A DNA stretch of 64,000 bases from NCBI GenBank assembly GCA_036971715.1, contig JAVHJL010000003.1:186001-250000 (forward strand), given 5' to 3'. Shown here in pieces: positions 44,246-53,521 of the stretch. The notes beneath the pieces were generated by a model, which made no database searches, had not been told where the DNA came from, and worked only from the letters and a program-made list of their open reading frames with translations. Positions within the stretch are counted from its first letter, which is position 1. Every line of letters starts with the position of its first letter. This DNA comes from Arthrobotrys musiformis. Lineage: Eukaryota; Ascomycota; Orbiliomycetes; Orbiliales; Orbiliaceae. The position numbers were made by a program, and so were the translations under genes.

Positions 44246-47200
44246 TTTGACGAGCACAAATCCGAATCCGAATCCAATCCAGTTTCCAATGCCCCCAAGC
44301 CCTAGGCCCGGAAAGTCAAGAAAAGCTTCGCCTTTTTTTTTCTATAGAAGAGAAGGGGAGAGAGGGTCGAGAAAAGAAAGCTAGGTTGATTTGGCAAAAG
44401 GCAAAAAATTGGGTGACAATGGACAAATGGGATAGTTGTCAAAAGAGAGAGGTCCGGCAGCGATATCCGAACCAGAGAAGAAGTCAAGACAAGTGCTGGT
44501 ATAAAAACGAAAAAAAGATTGAAAAGAAAGAGGGAAACACCCTTGGAAGATCGCTGCTATTCTGCTTTGCCCAGTCCTTGGGAGGGGGAATGAATTATGT
44601 CCAAGTTGAAGATCAAATTGCGAGTTCCCTAAGTCAGCCAGCAGGTATGGGCGTATGTAAGTTGCAAGTTCCAAGTTTCCCACACAGCCTGGCGGGAAAG
44701 GCAAGGCAAGACAAGGCAAGGGCAACCAACGGTGGTGGTGCCGGCTTGTGTGTTTGTTTGAAGCGGAAAAAGGAGTTATTAGTAGTTGGGAGTTAGGTTT
44801 AGCTGACGAAGTAATTAAGTCTTGGCTGCAGTGCTAGCTCGAGTTTAAACCCGATCTTGAACCGCCAGACAGATGAACAGACGACGATGGGATCTGAGCT
44901 CTCGGAGTGTGTGTGTGCGTGGAGATTTGATAACAAAACTCAAAAGCAAGATAAGGAGCGGACGCTTCGAGAAGCAGGCCTTCTTCTTCTTCCCCTTCTT
45001 CTCTTCCTCTGCTTCCTTTCTCGTTCTCCTTCTGATGGCAGTGAAGAGGAAGAGCACCGTATGTATGTACTCCGTATGCGTGGATGTGTGTATGTATGTA
45101 ATACACTAGCTAGCCTCCAAAACCAGGCCTGTCTGATCAAGGCGATGTGTCGTTCTTATTGTTTAAGAAAAGAATTCAGCGAAACGGGCGTGCGTGCCCA
45201 GGTTTTGTTTGTGGAAGCTTGGCCGTGGAAAATTGCCAGACTTGGAACGAATGGAATCAGCCGCAATTCAATTGCAGGAGCAGCTCCTTAAAGCTTGACT
45301 AAACTGCACTGTATGGACCAGACCATGTTGATATAATTAGCATGCGTCCAACTACGGATCCCTATACTGGCCAGGACCCTCGTGATGTCGATGGCGATGG
45401 CGATGATGGTGATGCCGCCATGCATTGGTGGAGATGGTGGGGACAGCGATGGGGACAGCTTACCTGGTGGTTTTATAGTAATCAGCGACGATGGTTTGGT
45501 TGAGGTTGGAGTTATATGCTGGACCTGGTTAGCTAAGAGCTTAAGAGCAGGACGACGTTGCAATTGACGTTGCATCCAGCGACGACCGGGGGAGCTACGG
45601 GGTGCCAACTCTGGATCCGGCCAGTTTTAGAAGCTGCCCAAAAATACCACACCAAACTACAACAGCTCTATCCTTACTACTATGCTCACTACTATACTAC
45701 TGAATATAAGAATCTCATGGGAATATTATTCGCTTCGGAAACGATCAAGAGAGGCCCATAGGCACTCGGCGGAACGGGTCTGGCCTGGTCTCACCAATTG
45801 ACCAAGGGAAGAAAAAAAAATTAAAATTTAAATTGGCTTGGCAGCTGAGAAAAAAGCCCCCAATTCCCCGCCAGAATGCACATATCGCAGCCCCTGTCAG
45901 CTAGTCCGGAACCAAAAGAGCCTCATTGGGGCAAATATATCTCCTCCAGAGGTGTCTATCTGACCGCGAGACCGAACATGTGGCTGACTCGAAATTAATT
46001 TTTAATAGTTACATAACATGTACATCCTACGAGACAACTACCGTTACATGTATACAACTTTTACTCAAGTCTCAACAATCAGTTGCATGATATTTATAAT
46101 TACTGTACAAACAGCACCGCTGCAGTGTTTAAGCTTAAGTACAACTTATGTAAGTAGCGAAGGACGCGTGTGTTATACGTAAGTGTTTGCTCATGGATGC
46201 AGGAACCCATCTTTTTTTCTCCACGTTGTCAACGTTAACGTTCATGCAGCCATACAGACTTATAGTCTCGGGGTCATATTAAATTTGGCCTCGAACGACT
46301 TGAGTCAGTGCATACCTGGCCATATTTGTAGGGGGGTTTCGGGTTTCGCAAACCATGAACAATATAGAATTATAAAGCCCGACCCACGGTGGAAATTATA
46401 CCGCATTCTAGAATTTGCTCCATCTTGGCCTCTTCTTCGGTATGAAGGTCCACCCCCTGGAAAGCGGAGAATGCATCGAACCCGGGATTTTACACTCGGA
46501 CATGCCGCCCTTCCGCTGACGGGACCGCATCCGAGTCCGTAATTCCCCTGATTTCGTGTCGGCCAGACTTCTGCCATCTAGAATCGACCGCGATAGAGGC
46601 TGGTGCTCTGCAGGATACAACCTACTGCTCAAACATTATATTGCAAGTGACAGTAACGTTATAACCCGTGCGGCTAAACTCTGCCGTTTTCAAGCAGCCA
46701 AACGTTGAGCTACCAGCCCATGCTCTCAAGCTGTTGAATCCGGTTGGGGGTGAAAGTGTATGGGACGACGGATTATGCCTTACACAACGCCTTTCTTGCA
46801 ACAATGCAACATTTCCTCCCATAAACACCAGTTTTGGGCAAAATGGAGAAAGGACAAATCCCGTCTGCCGTACGATTTACCACAATTGAGCCCATGGGTG
46901 CAGAATGGTCTCGTACCCAGACCGCACAAAAGAGTAACCAAGTGCAGAATAGATATGGATAAACGTCGCTAGCTATAGGGATTTTGCCCCGACCGTGGAG
47001 CCCATCCCGGTTATTATATTCACGATCCATGAAAGATCTCCAGACACCCAATGGTATACGATGTTATATGTATTATATAGAAACTCACAGATATATATAC
47101 TGGTATCATGAGTTAACGGCACCAATTGGGCCGTATAGCTAGCCTCCTTGGCCTAACTATCGGCCGACGAATACGAGGAGGCTTCCAGGATGCAATTTTG

Positions 47201-47413
47201 CCGTTCACCGTAGTTCCTCCCAGGTGGCTTCGTCGAGATCTCGACAAGTCCCAATTAACCAATACGATATGAGACTAGAAATCGAAGATGTCTGCGGTGA
47301 CAAGCCCATAGTCTATACAATAACCTTACGATCAGAATATCCTTCGATTGAATATAATATATATATAAAGACGGCCATCCACGCCGATGTATCTAAAATA
47401 ATATCCTCATGAA
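44246..47413. other. Divergent intergenic region 3.2 kb
   Basis: This stretch separates the GT25 gene (minus) from the carboxylesterase gene (plus). It has purine-rich tracts near 44.4-44.6 kb (GT25 leader), a GT-repeat tract near 44.91 kb and TATGT/GTATG repeats near 45.08 kb. No coding gene was recognised. A tRNA-like fragment near 46.48 kb was rejected as a gene. Confidence 0.6.
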
Positions 47414-49709
47414 ATGAATAGTAGAGCTCCCACCAGCGCTCTCCAATTCTCAACCTCACTCCTCAGAATCCGAATCCAGAAATACCTCCTATTCCTCATA
47501 ATGGCCTACATCTCCGTCCTAACATTCCTCTTCCTCTACAACTTTCTTCAAATCCTCTCCTCACCTCGAGGGGTTCTCGCCAGTCCGCCCAAAATTGATA
47601 TCGCCGGCCTTACATTATCAATTCTTACGGATAATGATCTCACCGGTGCGTTCTTACACACCCATTTATAACAGGATAGCTAATGCCATCAAGGCAACGA
47701 TACCCCGAACAAAGCCCTCCTAATCGAATCCCCCAATCCGCACTCCAGCGCCGCCTCCCTCTGCGCCAAACTCTCAGAATCCCTCTGGTCCCCTTCTTCA
47801 AATCTAAAACACCCACTATCATACCAACTCTTCCTCTCAAAGTTCCCCTCATCCCAACTCTTCTGGATCGCTTCCAGTATTTCTAAATGTACTGCCATAA
47901 ACGCCCGCGGGAGGGTTTACGACAGTATTCCATGCCACACACATCTCCCAGTGATCTGTACCAACACCGCACCAGCATCGAACGGTACCTTCACAAACAC
48001 CTCACCCGAATGGCAGGTCGTCAGATCCCTAACCCCCCCGCGATCCAATAAAAACGTCGTGATAAGGGGGTATAGAGACCTACATAGCTTCCGTTTCCTA
48101 GGTATCAGATATGCCTCCCCACCGGAACGATTCGCACAGTCCTCAGTGATGAGGTATAACGATCGCACAGAGATCTCAGGATTGCAGTACCCCCCTATTT
48201 GTCTGCAGAATATGGGGGTCCTACAGGGTGTCGAAGATTGTTTATTTTTGAATCTGTGGTCGGTATATCCATCCCTCTACCTTTTATTCTATAAATACTA
48301 AATATGATACAAGGACCCCCTACCTCCCCTCCACCTCCTCCCGCAACCATCTAAAGCCCGTAGTCGTCTGGATCCACGGCGGCGGCCTAGTACAAGGCTC
48401 AGCCAACGAACCCCCCTCCGACGGCGGCAACTTCGCCTCCCGCGGCGACGTAGTCTTCGTCGCAATAAACTACCGTCTCGGAAACCTCGGCTGGCTGCCC
48501 ATCTCCCCTCCCACAAAATCAGGCGAAGGCAACGGCAACTACGGCCTCGGAGATATGCAAACCGCCTTGAAGTGGGTGGAGGAGAATATCCACTCCTTCG
48601 GCGGGGATAGCTCCAAAGTCACGATAATGGGCGAATCCGGCGGGGCCATCGCCGTCCGCGCGTTATTAGCATCGCAGAAATCAAAAGGCCTTATTTCAGG
48701 TGCAATAATCCAATCCGGCGCATGGGGTGCCCCGCCCGAGAAAGCAGAGGTGGAATACATCTCCCTCTCCAAATCCTTATCCACCGTATCGAAATCCATA
48801 ATCGCAAACCTGGGATGCGCCAACTCCCCAAAACTACGCTGCATGCGATCCCTCCCGGCCAAAGACATAATTCTAAACCCAACATACGTAAACTACCCCC
48901 TCGTCGACTCCCGTCTCCTAACCGGCAGCCTCTCAGCAACGGGTAAAGGACCAGGCTACACCCTCCCCGTCCCAATCCTAATGGGCATAGTCCGCGACGA
49001 AATCGCCCCATTCAACTCCGCCCTCTACGGCACCACAGACCCCCAAGACTACCTCACCACCATCGGCCCCCTCCTCCTCTCCGAAAACATCTCCCACCTC
49101 CTCCAAAACCCCATCTTCTCCCCTCCCCCCATCCCCAACAAAGCCGAGGCCGCATTCAACATCAGCACCCGCATGATGACAGACTACACCTTCACCTGCC
49201 TCACTTTCTCAACGGGGTACTCGCTTTCGAAACATAATGTTGTTCCAGCGGTGTACATGTACGAATTCAATCGAACCTACATGTTCCCCGTCTGGTCGCC
49301 GGAAAAGTGCATGCCGCCTGCATCCCCGCAAAGACCCTTCGGCGATTGTAGTAAGGAATATTATAAATGCCACGCCGGGGAGTTGGCTTACACCTTCGGA
49401 ACGATGGGGTACATGGGTATGCCGGACCGAGATGAAGGGGGTGACACGGCGTTTATGCAGTGGATGGTGGATCTCTGGTCTTCGTTCGTTAGAACCGGGG
49501 ATCCGAATCCCAAGAAGGAGTTTCTGAGGGCGAGGGGTTATTGGGGGACGATTGAGAAGATCGAGCGGGAGGGGAAGTGGAAGAAGGCGGTCGGGAGGAA
49601 GGGGGCGAGGGATGTGAGGTTGTTGCAGTTGGAGGGCGCAGTGATGAGGGGGTACTCTGAGGTCGAGCAGTGTGGAGCTATGGGGATGGGGCTGGAGTAC
49701 TACGAGTAG
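47414..49709 (+). CDS. Membrane-anchored type-B carboxylesterase (three exons)
   Basis: An alpha/beta-hydrolase of the fungal type-B carboxylesterase family, 730 aa. Exons are 47414-47645, 47694-48258 and 48314-49709. An N-terminal anchor (about residues 26-47, YLLFLIMAYISVLTFLFLYN) is followed by a Cys-containing N-terminal domain (residues about 75-180: CAKLSESLW, YQLFLSKF, LFWIAS, CTAINARGRV, CHTHLPVICT) seen in many fungal members. The catalytic part has YRDLHSFRFLGIRYA, EDCLFLNLW, oxyanion WIHGGG, nucleophile elbow MGESGGA, and the His in KCHAGELAYTFG. Joining exon 2 to exon 3 in frame gives LNLWTPYLP, the family consensus, but this requires a donor GTCGGT four bases upstream of a better-looking GTATAT; using the latter would shift the frame and truncate the enzyme. 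Substrate unknown. Third positions are strongly C-rich. Confidence 0.88.
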
Positions 49710-49864
49710 TCTCCCATCCCCTTCACCCAAATATATAAAAACCAATTGATAGATACCGATAATCTATTCATCTATCATCCCATAAAATAAACCATGCTTT
49801 TAAAAACCCAAATATAGAACACCATGCAAATGCCCAAAACCCAAATAAATATTTTTTAAAAAAA

Positions 49865-50504
49865 TCACCTCTTCCTCTTCTGCACAAGCTCAAATCCATC
49901 CTCATCAACAACCTTCTCCACCCTCTCCCGAACAGCAACCAACTGCGGCGCCTCATCCATCTCCACATCCCCCTCTTCCTCCTCATCTTCATCATCACTG
50001 CCCCCCTGCCTAACAACCTTAACCTTCGGCTTCCCCCTCCCATTCTTCTCCCAAAACTCACTCAGCGCATTCGCACCCGAAAAGTCATCCGCAGCGATCT
50101 GCCGTCGCAGCAGTAATATCCTCTGAGAGACATTATAAGCGCTATCATCCTCCAACGCAGTTTCGAATTCATCCGATAGAATCTGCAAGAGGAAATCCTC
50201 CAGGTCTTCGGCGTCGGTTGCCGGGTCCGCTGGTAAACATTAGCTGGATTCGATACTATTTTAGAGGTTGAAAGAGAGAGAGAGAGAGAAACGTACAGGT
50301 GAATAAATCGGCGACAGCACCACACAGCCAATCGCGCTTATCGGCGGAATCGGGCCCTCCGAACTCGTTTTCGACAGCCATGGACAGCGCGGGCCAGGTG
50401 TTTAGAAGGATGGTCATGCCGTTCTCGAAGTACGGTGTTTGGGCGGGTGTCAGCGGGGTGGTTGTGTTCTGCGGCGGGGCAGCTGTGGGGTTTGGTTGCG
50501 ACAT
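49865..50504 (-). CDS. TSR2 pre-rRNA-processing / RPS26 chaperone (two exons)
   Basis: A small acidic escort protein for ribosomal protein eS26, acting in 20S pre-rRNA processing, 190 aa. Exons are 50297-50504 and 49865-50229; the 67-bp intron has donor GTACGT and acceptor ACCAG and restores DLFTSDPATDAEDLEDFL. The family core is the WGG-type segment AVENEFGGPDSADKRDWL, followed by a helical part (DLEDFLLQILSDEFETALEDDSAYNVSQRIL). A Glu/Asp-rich stretch and the closing VDEDGFELVQKRKR are typical of TSR2 proteins. Length fits the family (about 180-210). The gene lies tail to tail with the carboxylesterase, with 155 bp between the stops. Confidence 0.93.
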
Positions 50505-51154
50505 GTTGAGATGAGGGGGGTAGCCGCTGGCCGCTGAAGTGAATGTATGTACGAAGTATGTATTGAAGGTGAGTGGGTAGTGGTAGAGGAGCTTAGCTGT
50601 TTTATAGCTTGAAAGTGAGCAGGTAAGAAAAAGAAAGAAAGAAAGAAATCAAAAAATAAAGTATTTTGCGACAAAAAGCAAACTGTTTGTGGTATTTTGG
50701 CAACCTTTTGTGTTGCGGTCCTTCAACGCATTTTCCATATAAATCAACTTTTATAAGTACCTACTTATAGTCTGGATATGAATATAGTCTCGAGGCCAGT
50801 TTACCATTCATGTTGCAATACGGCGAGACTGATACCCCTGATACCCCCCATTCTCTTGAGACTAAGTACATACAAATTCTACTCGGCCCAGACAATAGTA
50901 TATAATATGGACCGATAGAACTTTGCATATCGACCCCAGTGCAAAAACTTCAGCTAAGAATATCAAATATCAAATATCAAATCCACTTTTTGTCCCAGCC
51001 CCTAACAATTTATAATCCCATTCCCCTGATTCCCCCGTATATCATCGTAGGTGCTCAGGCTGGTTGGCTATCAATGCCGTATCATATGGAAACAAAGATT
51101 AGCATATAATCAACCAAATCCAAACCCCGGAAGGAAAGAAGAACACACCCATAA
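50505..51154. other. Intergenic, TSR2 promoter
   Basis: Only the TSR2 promoter with purine-rich tracts (AAAG repeats near 50.63 kb) and an AT-rich stretch before the small secreted-protein gene are seen. A short TATCAAA repeat lies near 50.96-50.98 kb. No gene. Confidence 0.65.
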
Positions 51155-51397
51155 TCAAGGACATGGCGCAAACCCAGCAGCGATACAAGCAGCCTGGCAA
51201 CTGCCATACGCACTATTGCAAGCTATAATAGTCGGGGGCGCAGCTGCAGCCAACGTGGCGCCCCAGACGAACCCCGCAGCTCCGTAGCAGGCCATTACAA
51301 CGGTCGCGCATCCCGCTTGACAGATGCCGTACGCGACTGGTCCTGCCGAGGCGGCGGAGATCAAGGCACCGACGGTGAGGATAGAAGACACCTTCAT
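51155..51397 (-). CDS. Small secreted Cys-rich protein, zygote-specific class V copy B-like
   Basis: An intronless gene of 80 aa. Residues 1-18 form a clean signal peptide (MKVSSILTVGALISAASA, cleavage after ASA). The mature 62-residue chain has seven cysteines (C26, C30, C37, C60, C67, C71, C79) and is otherwise Ala/Gly-rich. It is built from two related units, AYGICQAGC (22-30) and AYGSCQAAC (63-71), around a hydrophobic GFVWGATLAAAAP core. The pattern matches a widespread fungal group of tiny proteins named after the Chlamydomonas zygote-specific class V copy B gene; their function is unknown. It could act outside the cell or insert in membranes. No cluster partner is evident. Confidence 0.85.
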   Translation of the reverse strand: MKVSSILTVGALISAASAGPVAYGICQAGCATVVMACYGAAGFVWGATLAAAAPPTIIACNSAYGSCQAACIAAGFAPCP

Positions 51398-51630
51398 CGT
51401 TTCGATTAAGCTTTTCGTAATTCTTGGGTGATATCGATGGTGTGTCTGTAGTCCGAAAACTAAATATCTATGTATTCGGGTGGTAAATTTCTACTCGCTT
51501 CCTGGTTCGGTCTTGGGGATATATACCTGGTATTGTAAATATTATAATTGAAGTTCTCGTGCTCGAAGGTATGGTTATATCTATTAATCAAAGTAGAAGA
51601 AGAAGGGATAGAAATATAAAACCTTCCCAT

Positions 51631-51663
<33 letters not shown>
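51631..51663. repeat. Compound AC/AT microsatellite
   Basis: About seven AC units run directly into nine AT units. Non-coding. Confidence 0.95.
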
Positions 51664-52121
51664 CTTTGGCAAAATTCACATGCATGACACAGCGAGGATG
51701 CCCTCCTACCCTCCCATAATTATATAATCCGATCTGCACGACTGCAGGCACAATTAGAACTTCGATCCCCTTTGAAGAACAAAGAACGTCACAGTCTCGG
51801 CAAGCTGCAGCACTATTCTGCATGGATGTATCAGATGTTATGCCCCAATGAAACAGTACGTACGGGCGGGTGGTTCCGTGTCGAAAAGGATCAAGGATCG
51901 AAAACACTAGCCTCGATTCTTTCATTCAAAGTGGTTACCTCGATTAGTCTGGGGTCGCTCTCTTCCAGTGGAGACACGTACGTACTGTAGGCGCCCCCCT
52001 TGTTTTCGACCATGTTTGTGCAACATAAGTGACTACTAGGTAGTATAGTACAACGGCACACCGTAGCGGCGCTCCCTCTGCCTCGAGCGCCTGGGTCCGA
52101 TGCTACGGCACTCCTATCTTC

Positions 52122-52185
52122 AATTTTTTTTATTATTTTTTATATATATATATATTTTTTTTTATATATATATTTTTTAAATATT
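52122..52185. repeat. 64-bp A/T-only tract
   Basis: A stretch containing only A and T, with alternating TA runs between poly-T runs, lies 410 bp upstream of the DUF7587-like gene. It could be nucleosome-free promoter DNA or an easily melted element. Confidence 0.9.
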
Positions 52186-52596
52186 CGAAGCACGGATTGT
52201 CTCTCTCCTTCTAAAGCAATGGTTCTGTCGCAATATCAATATATATAGATACAGTCCTTCGAGACCAGTCTGTGCGGATATATCAAGCAACGCAGTGCTC
52301 CGAAAATTACAACAATTCGAAACTTCAAAATCAATATTATCCAACGGCCGAGACCCGTCGACCCCTACTGACTCCGATCCGATGGGGGCAATTTATACAT
52401 TACTACTGCTTCTCTCAGAGAGGAGTGGAATACCTCCCGGGGCGCTGCATCGATCCCAGACCTCAGAGTTATAAGCGTATTCAACCGTCGAGTCATCGAA
52501 TACTGCGCTTTGGAACAAGCCATTCAATATAAATACCCCCTCGACCTCCAAGCCAAAATACACCCCCATACCCCCATCACATACAATATAAAAAAA

Positions 52597-53305
52597 ATGG
52601 ACATAATCCACCCCCTCCCCCCCTCCTCCCTCCCCAAATACCTCTACAGAATCCACTACCCCTCATCCTGGACCGCCCTAACCCCCCTCCCCTCCCTGCT
52701 CGCCAAAGACCGCACCACCCTGCACCCCCCAACCCTCACAACCCTCACCGCCCACCTAACCTGGAAAATCAACCTCCCAAGCCCCTTCATCTCCACCCTC
52801 TCCTCAAAACCCCACGCGATATCCTGGGCCAGATCGCTCGAACAATACAAAAACCCCTTGACCAGAGAAGCCGTGAAACTAATCACCCTCAAGCCCCGGT
52901 TCGCTACAGGGGTTGTGGTGTATAACCCCAAACTCTGCTTCGCCGCACACGCCATCCTGCCACCCGAGGAAGTTAGAGACTTCGTCAGGGACGAGGAGTA
53001 TATAATCCTCCACTCCATCCCATCGAGTTGGATCGTTTCCGTAGAAAATATCGACGCCGCGAGTATCAATCCGGTGGATGTAGATATTACAAAAGAGGAA
53101 ATGGGGGAGGGATTGAATATGCCTGATCCACGAGTGGGGTTTGGTACTTACCCTTCACTACATATATATGTATATACGACGCTAAAAGGTGATCGGAGTA
53201 GACGAATTTATCACGGGAATGGAAGACATCTGCCTCGAGATGAAACTCATCCTCGAGTCCTTCAAACGACTCGGCACCTATACCCAGGCCATCCTCCGTG
53301 GTTAA
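52597..53305 (+). CDS. DUF7587-like fungal protein (two exons)
   Basis: The product is 217 aa from the ATG at 52597. Exons are 52597-53133 and 53189-53305, with a 55-bp intron (donor GTGGGG, acceptor AAAAG). The splice was chosen because the second-exon frame reads VIGVDEFITGMEDICLEM and ends cleanly, whereas reading through gives an Arg/His-rich nonsense tail. The first exon has the layout of a fungal domain of unknown function I associate with DUF7587: LPKYLYRIHYPSSWTAL, an HLTWK segment, SPFISTLSSKPHAISWA, VVVYNP, HAILPPEEVRDFVRDEEYIILHSIPSSWIVSV. The overall pattern (RVHS...SPFISxT...EYLxxxxIP) is reminiscent of ADP-ribosyltransferase-like folds, but no catalytic assignment is made. The DUF number is from memory and should be checked. 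Confidence 0.72.
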
Positions 53306-53521
53306 CCAAAACCTTCAACCACATCAACATTAATTCAAACTCGCCCGAGACCCCGCAGAACTTTGTAAGTAAAAACCCCTTGTAAACCCAATGAAACATG
53401 ATATTATGCATACCCAAATGCTTATATATAATCTCCTAAATGAATTAAACAAACACCACCTCGCGGGCAATCTCTAAATGCTAATCAACATGCACCACAA
53501 TAACTCCCACCCAAAACCCAA

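Larger units (their letters stand above)
51398..52596. other. Divergent intergenic region with AT tracts
   Basis: The region separates the secreted-protein gene (minus) from the DUF7587-like gene (plus). It contains a dinucleotide microsatellite and a 64-bp tract of A and T only. No gene was recognised. Confidence 0.7.

Noticed and set aside
46465..46510. Minus-strand tRNA-like fragment with TGTCCGAGTG and GGTTCGATGC (A- and B-box-like words)
   Set aside because: The two boxes are only about 10 nt apart, leaving no room for an anticodon arm; at most a decayed tRNA-Ser/Leu-like relic or chance.
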